DNA of 64,000 nucleotides from Rhexocercosporidium sp. MPI-PUGE-AT-0058 (lineage: Eukaryota > Ascomycota > Leotiomycetes > Helotiales): NCBI GenBank assembly GCA_020746875.1, contig JAGTJL010000001.1:1116001-1180000 (forward strand). Reading direction: 5' to 3'. Of this stretch, positions 1-10,590 are shown piece after piece; positions within the stretch are counted from its first letter, which is position 1, and each line of letters begins with the position of its first letter. Under the pieces are notes generated by a model. It worked only from the letters and a program-made list of their open reading frames with translations. It searched no databases and was not told the origin of the DNA. A program made the position numbers and the translations under genes.

Positions 1-1
1 G

Positions 2-79
2 AACTTTACTGTCTGGAAAGATAGAGATGCTTCTTTAGGTGCGCGTGCTCGCTATCATCAAGAAGTATTGACTCTCTGA
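2..79 (+). CDS. possible C-terminal end of a gene cut by the left edge
   Basis: One frame is open from base 2 and ends at a TGA at 77-79, giving 25 residues with a varied composition (Trp, Lys, Asp, Arg, Tyr, His) that reads like the tail of a real protein. No family is recognisable and 25 open codons can occur by chance, so this is only a candidate for the 3' end of a plus-strand gene lying to the left. Confidence 0.22.
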   Translation, partial: NFTVWKDRDASLGARARYHQEVLTL

Positions 80-1304
80 TAGGAGTTGGGTATATTTTCG
101 TAACCTCCATATTCTCGCTGGAGTTTATTTAAACAGACCCTTAACATAATCAACAAAGATACAACATGAACATTAGTACATATTTGCGTGGCCAAAATGC
201 TTAGTCTTGTGATACAACAAATAGCGTTCTTACATCCGTCGCAACAGGCTTGAGTTGCTTCTCTTGTTTCTACATCAAAGACCTCGAACTTCAGAAGAGA
301 TTTGGTTCAGGAAAAGAATCTCTTTCTTCTACTGAATCAGCTCACAGTCTTTATGTCACTCACTTGAGTGCTGAGATATGGACGGAGGTATATTCGTCGT
401 AAAGGCTCCCTGATCCATGACCAGAACGCACCGCCAAGCCACGCACACTTACTTCTAAGAAATCCCCATCGGGATCCCAAGCCTCCTCTAACCCGTCATA
501 ATATTTCTTTTCCTCTCCATTTCCCCATCCCCATCCTAAACCTCTCCCATCCAGATCTAGACAGATTAAAAAAGTGGTCCGATCCTTACTCATCTCTGAC
601 CTAATGCCCCCCTCTCCCCCCTCCTTCTTGTGACGTGTTTGGTGAGACGAACTCTTTGTTGCACGTCGTATTTCGACGGAACGTGTGTACAACGTGCCGG
701 GCATGTGTTTTACACGTGGGATGGAGAGATTTGAAATTGAAGACTGGAATTTGATTCGGTTGGTCGGTTGGTTGGTTGGTTGGTTGATAAAGCGAGGAAG
801 TGGAGTAGAACGATGACGGCACGGGAGGTGTGTGAGGAGAAGGAATGGAGGGGTCGGGATATTGGAAATGTGGGGAGTAGGAAGCGGGGGGGAAGGATGG
901 GGTTGGGACGGAGGGATGGGATTTTTTTTACATTCGTTTATTCTTGAGGGGAATTAAATCTTTGGTTTGATTCTATTGGGATCTCAATGCCTTGCTGGTC
1001 TTATCGGATCCTTCCATTCATATCTAGGTATCGCTATGAAGTGTCATGCCTCATGATGTCCTGCCAATTCAACCACCCCATATATCATCAGGAGTCCTCC
1101 CTACCAAGTTACCCCTAAGTGAAAGACCCCGTGGGGCAAGAATCAGAAAAGAAAAAGGTGAAGAAAAGCAAAGGAAGATCATGAACCCCACGCTCAAAAA
1201 ACATGTCATGTGGATCAATCAAAAGAGAAAACGTCAAGTGGGCTTTTAGTTGGTAGTGACCGTCAGACTCCTCGCTCCGAAATATGCCGAAGAGAATTCT
1301 ATCT
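80..1304. other. intergenic spacer
   Basis: I see no supportable gene here. The stretch holds a (GGTT)n run near 758-786 and purine-rich, G-rich sequence at 780-930. Open frames in it are short, overlap on both strands and carry no domain. It is presumably the 3' flank of the kinase gene to the right and of any gene to the left. Confidence 0.6.
758..786. repeat. (GGTT)n simple repeat
   Basis: About seven GGTT units with one C interruption, directly readable in the sequence. Confidence 0.85.
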
Positions 1305-2674
1305 TCATCGGCCAGTTAGCTTCGCGCTGCCTGCGCTCCATAAGCCTTTTGTCGTTTCGGCGATTTTCCTTGTCTGGGCTTCGATCTGCGCCTGTGTTTG
1401 GCCTTGGCCAGAACTTCGTTCTACGCCTCGCATATGAGTGTCTGCAAAGTCGCCTGGTTGTGGTGCAGAGGAGATGGGGCCTCCAGTAGAGTAGCCGGAG
1501 TCTTCTTGCATCTCGTCGCCTGGTCCCATGCCAACTCCGGAATCGTTTCCACCGCGTCGGAATGGCTGAGCCCCCTTATCTGGGTCTGTTGATACTATTC
1601 CATCCATCATACCGCTGACACCTTGACCTTCTCTCAGTTTGTTGATTGCTCGAACAGTATCGATAGCTGCGTGCAACGTCCTTCTTGCATTGAAGTTCTT
1701 CTTCACCACAGGTAACAAGTCACTACCCTTTCCATCCTGGCCAGCTTGTCCAGATGGCATACCCGATACAAATGGATGCTGAAGCGCCTCGTGCGAAGTC
1801 ATGCGTTGGGTTGGATCGATTGTCAAACACCGTTTGATGAACTCCCTTGCTTGTACACTAACTCCTCTCCAGTACTCGATAGGTGTAAAGCTGTAGTCTG
1901 CAATCAAGATTGCTTGCATTTCCTCCAGGTTGGAGTCGCGATCAAATGGAGTGTATCCACATAGTAGGAAGTATGTAATCACACCGATGGCCCAGATGTC
2001 CACTGGTTTGCCATGGCCGGTCTTCTTGAAGATCTCGGGCGCCATGTAGCCTGGTGTTCCGCATGTTGTGGTAAGAACGTGAAATTGTTCCTCGTCCATT
2101 ATCCTACTGAGACCGAAGTCTGCAATCAACAGATCGGCGTTGTCTTCGGGGGTTCTGAAAAGAAGGTTTTCGGGCTTGAGATCTCGATGTACGATTCCGT
2201 GATCATGTAGGTAGGCGACCGCGGAAAGAGTTGCTCGGATAAGGTCAGCTGCATCTGATTCATAGTATGATCCTTTACGACAGATTCGATCAAACAGTTC
2301 ACCGCCAAGAGCAAGATCGGTGACGAGGTAGAGGTTGTTGAGGGTTTCGAAATAGTCGACCAAAGTGAGGATATTCTGGTGTCCCATCGATACACGCTTG
2401 AGGACCGCAATTTCATTCCGTACCTGTTATAGCATTAGCCTAGAACATTGTGAATAGTTGAAGACAGGAGTAGTACCATATGTTCACGGCCTGCCATCAA
2501 TCTCTTGTTAATAACCTTCGCAGCATAATATCTCCCCGTATCAATATGTACGCACTCCTTCACCACCGAGTAAGACCCCGCGCCGAGTGTCTTTCCCGTC
2601 TTGTAGCGGCATGCCTGCACCGGAGGCTTGTTCTGCTGGCTCTCCGGGGGATTTGAATAACTCATGGTGGCCAT
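1305..2674 (-). CDS. cmkA: calcium/calmodulin-dependent protein kinase type I
   Basis: Ser/Thr kinase of the CaMK I family. Two exons: 2674-2477 and 2423-1305, with a 53-base intron at 2424-2476 (GTACTACT...ACAG, phase 0), give about 438 residues. The Gly-rich loop is at 31-36 (GAGSYS), the catalytic Lys is K53, HRDLKPEN surrounds D147, DFG starts at D168, and the activation loop TTCGTPGYMAPE at about 186 holds the threonine expected to be phosphorylated by an upstream kinase. After the kinase domain a basic/hydrophobic segment (KKNFNARRTLHAAIDTV, about 305-330) fits the autoinhibitory and calmodulin-binding region; the tail is Ser/Gly/Gln-rich. Family knowledge places it in calcium signalling and cell-cycle or stress control. 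I chose the Met at 2674; Mets at 2719 and 2665 are also in frame. Identification as CaMK I rests on the kinase plus CaM-binding layout. Confidence 0.9.
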
Positions 2675-3757
2675 GCGAGATATGCTGCTCTGGGCGAGGC
2701 AGGAGGTCAGCCGCGACAAGGGCGCTTCGCAAACTCGACTTTAGGGCTTATGAGGGGATGAGTGAGAAGACTTTCGGACGGATGCAAGTAGGGACAGCTA
2801 CAGGTACTACGCGATAGGATGAGCTGGTGTTTGGTGAGTTGTTGTCAGAGGAGTGAAGTATGCTGCCTATGAGATTTAAAGAGAAGAAGAGAGAGGGATT
2901 CATTCGATGTGATCAACGGAAGGCAGTCAGCCAGACCAGGCTCTCAGCCGCTCTGGACCAGACCAGAGCAGAGCCCCTCCATCTTGTCTCATTGGTCCGC
3001 TTAGGTATGGGGTACATCCCGCTGCGCTAACCTCTCCGAGACTGGTTAATCCTAAATCCTCTCCAGTACTTCATGCTCTCCTCTTCTTTACCTTCTCTCC
3101 TTCCCTCCTTCAACACCAAAACACCCCTCCTTTTTGTTCAACATCTATCTCCACTGACTCTTTCATTTCCGGGTTCTTGTTCTTTTTCATCTGCACCGCC
3201 CATGACTCTCTTTGCCCGCTATGGTCAATCTCTGGCAGGACTCTCATGAGGCTGAGCAAGACATTCAGTTCGAGCTCTCTACGGCATATCAACGGTCACT
3301 CAATCAGTACAAGTGCTGGCCCACGGTGTCGGAGATACCGAGACCAGTTCCCGCCCATTGTACCGGACTCCCCCCCGATCTGTTCCCAAGGAAACCTGGG
3401 TCTGGCTGGCTCCTCCTTGCTGGACCCGAACCACGTGACAATCCACTTTCCCGCGCTCATGCTCAAATATAGCTACAACCTTGGCATTTTCTTCTTTCTG
3501 GCCGTTTGATCACCAAAAACTTTAATGCGAACATCCACAAAGTTCATTGGGCCGTTGTGGTTCACAGCCTCATCAACTAGAAATGGTAAGTGTCATCCGA
3601 AAGATTCGTGTCAGAAGTCGTGTGCTGTTCTCTGTTTAATATTCGCTGTTCCTCTTCTTCTTTCATTTCGATGGTCGTTCGCCTTTTCCTGCTTTCCCTA
3701 TCGTACACTTGAGTCAGTCATATTTGGCTCTTCAATTCTACTGCCTAACACAGCAGC
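2675..3757. promoter_or_regulatory. divergent promoter region between the kinase and the membrane protein
   Basis: About 1.1 kb separates the two starts, which point away from each other. Just before 3588 an ATG is directly followed by a strong donor (GTAAGTG), and an acceptor-like CACAGCAG lies immediately before the ATG at 3758. Joining these is out of frame with the downstream gene, so I read this as a 5'-UTR intron that removes sequence behind an upstream ATG. Overlapping open frames at 3177-3509 show no domain. Confidence 0.45.
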
Positions 3758-4888
3758 ATGAGCGCCCCGGATCAAGGTCAAAGGGGAAGTGGAGTCGCGC
3801 CAGGAAGTGAGGATAATCAAGGTGCGACTACAATCTCGACGCAATTCGAAGCTCCGGCAACCTCAACCTCCTCAGCAACTGTATCCTCAAGCTCAATAGC
3901 GTCTTCTTCAACCTCATCACCCAACGGCGAAAGAACGATCATAATCGGAGTAGTGATTGGCGGGGTTGGGACCCTTTTACTTCTGTCTCTTTTGGTTATT
4001 TGTTGCATTCAGCGGAGAAGGAAACAAAGAGCGTCGAAGCAGCTGAGGGGTGCAGAGCCTGTGACATACACAGGGCTGAATTCTGCCTTTGCTGGTGTTC
4101 CATTTCGAGATTCCCACCATAGCAGCCTTTCTCCACAACCACTGCTTCTATCCAATTCGAACACGACCTATCTTGGAGCCCCAAGTCCGGGACAAAGAAC
4201 AAATGAGACAGATGGATTCCTGTACAACTCCAATCGAGACCTCGACTCCCCACAGCACTCCCCACAATTTTCGCCACGCCATTCGCCATCACAACCATAC
4301 TCGGCCGCACATTCGGGCACACGCCCACATTCGCGAACACACTCACGCGTGGAAAGCAGTACTTCTCCTCTGACGCTAAACGATGCTAGCGAAGCACACG
4401 TTCTTTCTAACCATGGACCACTCAGCCCAGGAGATGTCGAACCTCCAATATCCCAAGTGCCAGCAGCGCGAGACACGATGGGCTTCCCAGTGGAACATGC
4501 AGCTGCACTCGAAGAGATCAGATTACAAACTATGAGCCCAGTTCTCCTGTCGCCAAAGCCGAGACATCCATTAGCACACCAGGCATCATTAGAGCGAGTT
4601 GTTAGGGAGGGCATGTTGGCTCCAAGCCCTGCGCCTAGTAACTCGGCACCTGGAAGACTAAGGGTCATTAGCCAGGACTATTCAAGAGAAAGTCCTGTGT
4701 TGGGTTTGCGGAATCCGGTAGTCATACAGAACCCTGCTATTACGATGTTGGGTGGTGGGCTGGGCAGAAACGACAGTCAAAGGACAGTGTCATCAATATC
4801 TACTATGGGGCCGGTGATTCGTGATGAAGAATTGGAGAATCTGGGTATCGGAGCAAGGCCGCAGCCATTACGGTTTCGAGAAATCTGA
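3758..4888 (+). CDS. Ser/Thr-rich single-pass membrane protein (Mid2/SKG6-like layout)
   Basis: A 376-residue single-exon protein. Residues 25-58 are a Ser/Thr-rich stretch, followed by one hydrophobic segment at about 60-84 with a Gly-rich start (IIIGVVIGGVG) and a basic stop-transfer cluster (QRRRKQR). The remaining ~290 residues are a low-complexity cytoplasmic tail rich in Ser, Pro, His and Asn. This layout is common for fungal surface sensors of the Mid2/Wsc or SKG6 type, with a short glycosylated outside part. No N-terminal signal peptide is visible from this start, so the segment may act as a signal anchor, or the true start may lie in an upstream exon that I could not join in frame. 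Function is not established by the sequence. Confidence 0.7.
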   Translation: MSAPDQGQRGSGVAPGSEDNQGATTISTQFEAPATSTSSATVSSSSIASSSTSSPNGERTIIIGVVIGGVGTLLLLSLLVICCIQRRRKQRASKQLRGAEPVTYTGLNSAFAGVPFRDSHHSSLSPQPLLLSNSNTTYLGAPSPGQRTNETDGFLYNSNRDLDSPQHSPQFSPRHSPSQPYSAAHSGTRPHSRTHSRVESSTSPLTLNDASEAHVLSNHGPLSPGDVEPPISQVPAARDTMGFPVEHAAALEEIRLQTMSPVLLSPKPRHPLAHQASLERVVREGMLAPSPAPSNSAPGRLRVISQDYSRESPVLGLRNPVVIQNPAITMLGGGLGRNDSQRTVSSISTMGPVIRDEELENLGIGARPQPLRFREI

Positions 4889-5336
4889 ATCCCGGATAGA
4901 GAGTGTGATCATGTATTGAGTATGGCGTTGGTGGTACTGAGCATTTTCAGGCGTTTGGGTTACAAACACTAAATACCCTTTCCTTTGCATAGCATGGTAA
5001 ATAAATAGGTCAGGGTTACAGGGTAATTTCGTTCTGGACCAAGTCTAAGACATTACATTAGCACTCGCAAAATAAACGTACAGCATATATCATGGCTTCT
5101 CCGATGCGTATGCCTTTTGGCAAGCTACAAGTATCGTGTGCGACTTGAGCGGTCCATAAATGAAGTGCGGTCTTTGTTCTTGAATCTCTTGCAAACTTCT
5201 ATCAGATATTAACTTTGGTATCATAAGTAGCTGTACGTGTGCTCACGCAGTGGGCATGGTAAATTCCCTGATATCATCGCAACCCACTTTCCCCCTCAAC
5301 CAACCAAGCATTAATCACCATCACGCTCAGCACAAT
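4889..5336. other. convergent 3' spacer
   Basis: This lies between two convergent genes and would hold both 3' UTRs. I see no coding sequence in it. Confidence 0.6.
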
Positions 5337-6278
5337 TTACATCCCAGCCCACTGATTTCCAACCAACCTATTCGCAACCCTCTCAACATAATGCGCCGTA
5401 GCCGTAATCCCATCACTCAAATCCTCTCTATTCACCCTCCCAGAATTATACGCCCTACAAGCGTGATACCAATCTCGATCCCATTTATGCCAGCACTGGA
5501 TCAAGCCGTCCCCAAATCTCGTCCCCTGCGCACCATCTCTAATCATCCTCTCTATACACCACTCCGGATACCGTTCATCCCACTCTTGCCCATTATGAGC
5601 CTGCATCAGTCCTGTATTCTTGACGAAATCTGGTGCTGGAGATAGCGTAGTTGGATTCCTTACGTTGCCGCCCGATTCTTGCATTATGATGCAGAGAATC
5701 ACGCGAGCGTCAACGCCGGATTCGCAAGCGATTATGGGGATCCATTTCTTGATGTACGATACTTCTTCTGGTGTGGAATTGAGGAGCATGAGCCGTTCGT
5801 TGATATGGATTAGGTGCTCGTAAGGAGCCCAGCGATTTGGGTGGGGAAATTGGTGCGCTGGACCGGAGAAGCATTCGTAGCCTTCGATTGAGGATTGTGG
5901 TGCCTGTTTGATGACTTGGTGCTGGGTCGGTCCGGATGGGATGTTGATGGTTTGACCGACTTGGAGAGATTCGGGCTTGATGCCTGGGTTGAGTGATTGG
6001 ATGTGGGGGGCGTCGGTTCCAAGTCTTTTTGCGATAGCATCAAAGGTATCGCCGGAGATGATTGTGTATGTTGATGCGGCGGGAGGTAGATGAGAGTGTA
6101 CGTGTCCCCTTGGTCCACATGGCCCTGGGACGTCTATGATTTGACCCAGCTGGAGAGCTTCTGGCTTGACGCTTGCATTCAAGCTCTGGATTACAGAGAC
6201 GTCGACATTAAATCTCTTTGCAATCTCGTACAAGGTATCACCAGATACGACGGTGTACTTTCCACCGGTACTAGACAT
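5337..6278 (-). CDS. two-LysM protein with lytic-transglycosylase-like (GH23/SLT) domain
   Basis: A single-exon protein of 313 residues when started at the Met at 6278; an in-frame Met at 6320 would add 14 residues. Residues 7-51 and 70-114 are two very similar LysM modules (YTVVSGDTLYEIAKRF and YTIISGDTFDAIAKRL), which bind chitin or peptidoglycan-type glycans. Residues about 150-305 carry the three signatures of the Slt lysozyme fold: QESGG with the putative catalytic Glu (E201), GLMQ at 223-226 and AYN at 276-278. In bacteria this set marks lytic transglycosylases that cut peptidoglycan. Neither start gives a signal peptide, so export would be unconventional or the enzyme acts inside. Seen: the modules and motifs. 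Inferred: binding and cleavage of bacterial wall or a related glycan, perhaps in defence against bacteria. A bacterial origin for the C-terminal domain is possible but untested. Confidence 0.82.
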   Translation of the reverse strand: MSSTGGKYTVVSGDTLYEIAKRFNVDVSVIQSLNASVKPEALQLGQIIDVPGPCGPRGHVHSHLPPAASTYTIISGDTFDAIAKRLGTDAPHIQSLNPGIKPESLQVGQTINIPSGPTQHQVIKQAPQSSIEGYECFSGPAHQFPHPNRWAPYEHLIHINERLMLLNSTPEEVSYIKKWIPIIACESGVDARVILCIIMQESGGNVRNPTTLSPAPDFVKNTGLMQAHNGQEWDERYPEWCIERMIRDGAQGTRFGDGLIQCWHKWDRDWYHACRAYNSGRVNREDLSDGITATAHYVERVANRLVGNQWAGM

Positions 6279-6800
6279 GGTGGGTGAAATTCTTGGTGTT
6301 GAAACTTCAAGAACCAGCAATTTACTTTACTCCTAGATCCAGAATTGGAGTACCTAACCGCTGGGCCCAGTTAAAATGAAGGCTTAAATCAAGAATGTTG
6401 GGTAGAATATGACTTTGAGAAGAGGATAAAGTATGAGATGTTTGGCAACTCTCGCTTATCCCCCATTCTGGTTAGAGCGGAGCTAGGCCAAAACTGATGT
6501 AGGTGGGGTGTCTCTGGCACTCGACGCATTTGACTTCTCACGACACTTTACTTGAGAGTAATACAATCCGTCAGAATTACGCGATTCTGCTTTCTTAAAT
6601 TGATAAATATTTGTGAATCAACCACAGGATATCCACAAGATCTACCCGGAATTACTTGAAACCATCCGCCCAGATTGGATTGACCAAGCCAACCGCCTCG
6701 TCATATCGTCCACAAAAATCTACTAGAAGAAATCCTTCGAGGGCCATCTTTGCAAATCTCCACCGAGATGTCAGCAGACTAAATGGCACAAGGCGCCACT
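6279..6800. other. intergenic spacer
   Basis: Likely promoter of the LysM protein on the right-hand side of its start. Nothing coding is recognisable. Confidence 0.5.
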
Positions 6801-7401
6801 GAATTCAAGTCATTCGAAAAACTTCCCTCGAAATCAGGCGTATGATATGGAAATGTTCAATTCCGGGCCCTCGAATCGTTGCATTTGGATTTCACAGAAG
6901 CGCCCCACACTACAGATCTCGAATTCCGCACGGAAGGAAGCTCTGAATGTCTACCGCGAGCTGCGTTTGGGACCAGATTCTTCTGTCGTCGGGTGCTATG
7001 TAGACCTGATTCGGGATACGACTTACCTCAAAAGCAAATTGACGAATATATCGGAGGTACGTCTGCCTCCTCTTCTACTACCATTCCCCAAACCACCCTG
7101 GCAAAACTACGGAAGAACTACGAGCCAAGCAGAATTCGTCTTCCAGGACTTGATGAACAGGCCGGACTCCGAGGCTATCTTGAAAGACCTATACGTCGAA
7201 TTGGATACGTGGAGCATGATAAGGTCCGGATTTGAGAAACATCGACGAACCAGTCCGTACAATCTTCAATGGCTGACCCTGGTGTGCGAGCTTGGTAACG
7301 GGCCACTTAAAGACATACAGTCGAGGTTACGCGAGGTAGGGTCGATCCTAGAACATCACATGTTCTGGAGCAGAGTAAAAGATCAGAGTTTCCTGGCTTA
7401 A
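6801..7401 (+). pseudogene. frameshifted 2EXR-domain gene
   Basis: The 2EXR domain, a fungal F-box-like module named after its paired E-x-R motifs, can be read here only by changing frame twice. From about 6801 one frame gives FKSFEKLPS. A second frame, one base out, gives EIRRMIWKCSIPGPRIVAFG from about 6829. A third frame, open at 6847-7401, gives TLQISNSARKEALNVYREL, equivalent to the second motif (usually LLQVNRESR.EAL), then about 150 less conserved residues ending at TAA/TAG. The frame changes lie within roughly 70 bases, too close for introns, and the conserved Cys/Asn-Arg-Glu of the second motif is altered. I therefore call it a decayed copy. An intact relative is at 20636-21439. Sequencing error is the alternative for the first shift. 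Confidence 0.72.
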
Positions 7402-8460
7402 CCCAAAGCTTCACCTCAATTTATATAGAATGTGTAACGAGCGCGGCGCACATATGGGACTACCTGAGGTCTTGACACTCGATGTCAGGTTGAAGATTCT
7501 TGATAGGAGGAATACGGGGTCTGAGTCTATCTGAAATGCCTGGTCACTGCTGAGCATGTAGTTCCTGTCATATCAACACTTTGAGCTCCGGGGGCTGGAT
7601 ACATTATTTGCTCTTGGTCGACTTCCGCTACGTGAGTCCAGAACAAGGCTAGAGGAGATACGAGCACCGAATACTCCCCAGAACACTCAAGAATAATTTT
7701 TGGAAATTTGCTCCTGAGATTTGATGCTGATGTTCTCTCTAGTTGGCGAAGCTAGAGATCAAACAATGCAGGGGCGTGATTGAAAGACTTGAACTGCGAA
7801 CGAGTCGAGAAAATAATACCCAGCTCAAGTCTTCATACTTACCAGAAATCCATTCGTTCTTTCCAAAAAAATACTTCTATCATTCATCCTTTTGGTGGCG
7901 CCAGGTGAAATGTACAGGTGACGGATAACAAAAGCTTGCGATGCTTGAAAACGCCACATCGAACCTGTTCAACTACGCCCGCCATACTCTCGCCTAATCA
8001 CACCACAGACAAAATGACCTTCCTGCTGCTTACTGTGTTAAAAGCCTCAACATCAAGCTGATACATTCGATTGTTCGGGTTGGAATGTCATTCTGTTGGA
8101 ATTTTACGGAGTCTTTGAGATCCGAAGAGTTTGGTCAAAGCCATAATTTCGTCGGACTGAGATGAAGAACGAGCTCCCAGCATATGACAGTCATTGTTGA
8201 CCGGAATACCCCGAGAATAAGGCAGTAATATTTCCACCTCAATGACTTTAGATCGGAATGAGTGCATGGCTTCAGCATCTCAGCAACTCAGCAGCTCGAA
8301 GAATGCCTAGCGACGGTGAATAGTAGCAAATCGACAAAATTGATTGAACTTTGTAAAGATGTGGAAAACCTTTAACCAGCAAGAATTGATGAGGTGTGGA
8401 ACCATGTGTGTAGGAAACCACTCAACCCATGATTCCTGTTGTAAATCAAAAGCAACATCT
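7402..8460. other. intergenic, no recognisable gene
   Basis: Only short open frames on both strands. It lies between two decayed genes and may contain further unrecognisable remnants. Confidence 0.5.
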
Positions 8461-9023
8461 CATAGACACACTTCCTTCGAAGCCTCCTTCAGAGCACTCG
8501 CTCCAGGCACTTCTACCACAACCACAACCCGATATCCCCAAAGACCACCCCAATCAGCAGCCAACATGTGGGATGTCGCTCAAGCCGTAGCCACCCAGAA
8601 CGCAGGTATATCTCCCACCCCGAAAGCAAGCTCAATCAGAATCAATTAACACTCCCTCTCCAGCTTGTCAGGACGCCAACACCAACCACAGCTCCAACTG
8701 TGCCCCACCACCAACGCCGTCGTCCAGTTCAAAGCTGCGACTGTGGCTTGGTGTAATGAGATTGCTAATTATCATGGTAAGCCTGTTGATGAGGGGGATT
8801 TTGAACCTCATGGACATCATGTATGAGGAGTTCTAAGTGATGGGGAAAGGGGCTTGGAGAGTATTCTAATGGGCCTGAAAGGTTTTGTGGCCTAATTCGA
8901 CTTCGGTTGGATTGGGCGTCGCTCAGGGCTCTAGTGGTGCTTTCTATGTTTGTGGTCGCTACTCTCCTGCTGGGAATGTGGTTGGCGTTTCGGCATGGGG
9001 TGCCAACGGTAGCCCCAATCCAT
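8461..9023 (+). pseudogene. degenerate CAP/PR-1-like (SCP) secreted protein gene
   Basis: Three exon-like blocks can be joined. Block 1 ends at 8605 (...MWDVAQAVATQNA), an intron runs 8606-8663, block 2 reads ACQDANTNHSSNC and then, after a one-base frameshift near 8703, AVVQFKAATVAWCNEIANYH followed by GEGDF-like EGDFEPHGH. A second intron (8821-8881, GTATGAG...TTCTAATG...AAAG) joins to VLWPNSTSVGLGVA and FYVCGRYSPAGNVVG. The latter two match CAP signatures: GH[FY]TQ.[VL]W..[ST]..VG and C.YSP.GN. The TQ of the first signature is missing at the splice junction and no signal-peptide exon was found. Family members are secreted and bind sterols or other lipids. With a frameshift and a lost signature I score it as a decayed gene. 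Identification of the family is from motif recall, not alignment. Confidence 0.55.
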
Positions 9024-9083
9024 GTAAGAAGATACCGATCGCTAGGTTCTCGTCTCGAAGAGAAAGAAGCTAATTTCTTCTAG

Positions 9084-9517
9084 GCCACAAGCAACAGACC
9101 ATACTGATGGTGTCTACCTCATAAATGTAGTCAACGGAAACCAGCAGAAGAGCGGCTTCGCCTAGTGTGCCAACATGGGAAATAGTGACGGAACGTACCC
9201 TCAAGCATGGCTTGATCTCACCGAGACGGGGATCTACGGATGCGACGGGAATCCATTCTCTGGTAAAGTACTTCCCTTTCAACTCAACAACCAAATCTAA
9301 TTGACGGCATATAGCAACCTTCGGCGACGGAAGCGTTTCCAAAGGAAATGTGAACGCAAATGCCAACGAAACAGACGGCACTACCGTGGGTGGCTCCACG
9401 AGCAACCGTTTTCATAGCTTCAAGGTGTACTGTACAGAGATGGCTCAGATGAATACCGTGTCTTATAGACCGCTGCTGAATGGGTGGCAAGCTCATCCGA
9501 TCTACCGTCGTGTGTAG
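9084..9517 (+). pseudogene. unknown two-block remnant downstream of the CAP-like gene
   Basis: Two blocks with coding character: 9084-9262 reads TDGVYLINVVNGNQQKSGFA, an in-frame TAG, then CANMGNSDGTYPQAWLDLTE; a well-formed intron at 9263-9314 (GTAAAG...TCTAATTGAC...ATAG) joins to FGDGSVSKGNVNANANE and ends at TAG 9515-9517. A further intron-like piece (9024-9083, GTAAGA...GCTAAT...TTCTAG) could link it to the CAP-like block, but the phase is off by one base. The in-frame TAG and phase clash suggest decay. I do not recognise the family; Gly/Asn/Thr-rich composition with spaced Cys would fit a small secreted protein. Confidence 0.42.
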
Positions 9518-9766
9518 TGGTTTTGTGGAGGGGGGAAGTTGTGATGTTTTTCCTGAGAACTTTTTTGCTGAGATGCGATTAATCGAGGATTCGAAAGATT
9601 GGTGCTACATGCTTGTGAATATTTGCTTGTTGACTGCTTGCCGCTTGGCAATGCATTTCTGTGTCTGTAGGGTCAAGAAGTGTGATGCTCGAAGTCAAAA
9701 TCATTTATTTTGTTCGCTACCTCTCTCTCTCTCATCGTACACTTCGCACTCATCAAGCAGGAACTT
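9518..9766. other. convergent spacer
   Basis: Short 3' flank shared by the remnant on the left and the peroxiredoxin on the right; contains a (CT)n tract near 9720. No gene seen. Confidence 0.5.
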
Positions 9767-10590
9767 CTAACCCAGAACCTTCTCAGCAGCAGAGACTGGG
9801 GTAAAATATCAGCGTGAGACCTATCAAGAAGGCTGGACAGGATTACCATCAAGACCGGTGTTGTCTGGCTCAACATGAAGTGCCTTGACCTTGCCTTCCT
9901 CAATCTCGAGAGCATATCGCTTGCTTCGTGGACCGCCGAAGATGGCAGCACCATCGAAAGCCAAATCCAATGCCTCAGTGAACTCAGCGGTTGGATCTCC
10001 TAGGAAACGAATCTAGAATTTCATAAACTTTCAGCTTGGAAACCAAGGAATACTTAGGTGTGTTCTCGCATTGTCGAGGATCATGTGAGATGGCGCAAGA
10101 CTTACACCTGAGCTTCCGGTAGGGTCGAGAGAATCAGCCCACGCCTTCGTGCTGTGAGAGTCAGATATTGTCTGTTGAGTTTTGAATTCACGCTTACACG
10201 AATGGGTCATTGACAGCAACGACGAAAACATCGCCGGCGCTCTTCAGCTTCTTGTGGTTGATGTAGCCTGGAACGTGGGAGTTTGAGCATGAAGGGCCTG
10301 CAGATCAATGTCAGCAATGGGCAACCCAAAAATCTTGGAATCTATCTCCAAATCAACTGGTAGCAACAAGAAGACTACTTACTGAAGGCAGCTGGAACCC
10401 CAATGATCAGAGCCTTGCCCTTAATGGCCTTGCTCAAGTTGACCTTATTACCGGGGGAATTCTCAACCAATACATCAAGATTGGGGAGCTTGTCGCCAAC
10501 TTTGATGAAGGAGCGAGCGGAAGCATGGAAGCTTCTAGATGAACGCGAGACATTGAGAGCCACACGGCAGAGGGTATTTGTTGATGCCAT
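9767..10590 (-). CDS. mitochondrial peroxiredoxin (PRDX5/Ahp1 type)
   Basis: A thiol peroxidase that reduces H2O2 and organic peroxides. Five exons in phase: 10590-10383, 10297-10198, 10151-10106, 10012-9847 and 9795-9767, with introns of 85, 46, 93 and 51 bases, give 182 residues. The N-terminus is basic and Ser/Arg-rich (SRSSRSFHASAR), typical of a mitochondrial presequence. The peroxidatic Cys lies in the exon 1-2 junction peptide (GVPAAFSPSCSNSHVPGYI), where the family has P-[TS]-[CS]-[ST]-x2-H-[LV]-P. Downstream conserved pieces are VNDPFVTKAW, RFLGDPTAEF and FGGPRSKRYA. Length and motifs agree with the fungal group that includes the allergen-like Asp f 3. The short last exon encodes only VSAAEKVLG. 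Mitochondrial location is inferred from the presequence. Confidence 0.92.

Noticed and set aside
3177..3509. Open frame ahead of the Ser-rich membrane protein, considered as a signal-peptide exon
   Set aside because: No donor joins it in frame to the ATG at 3758, and the translation lacks a clean signal peptide.
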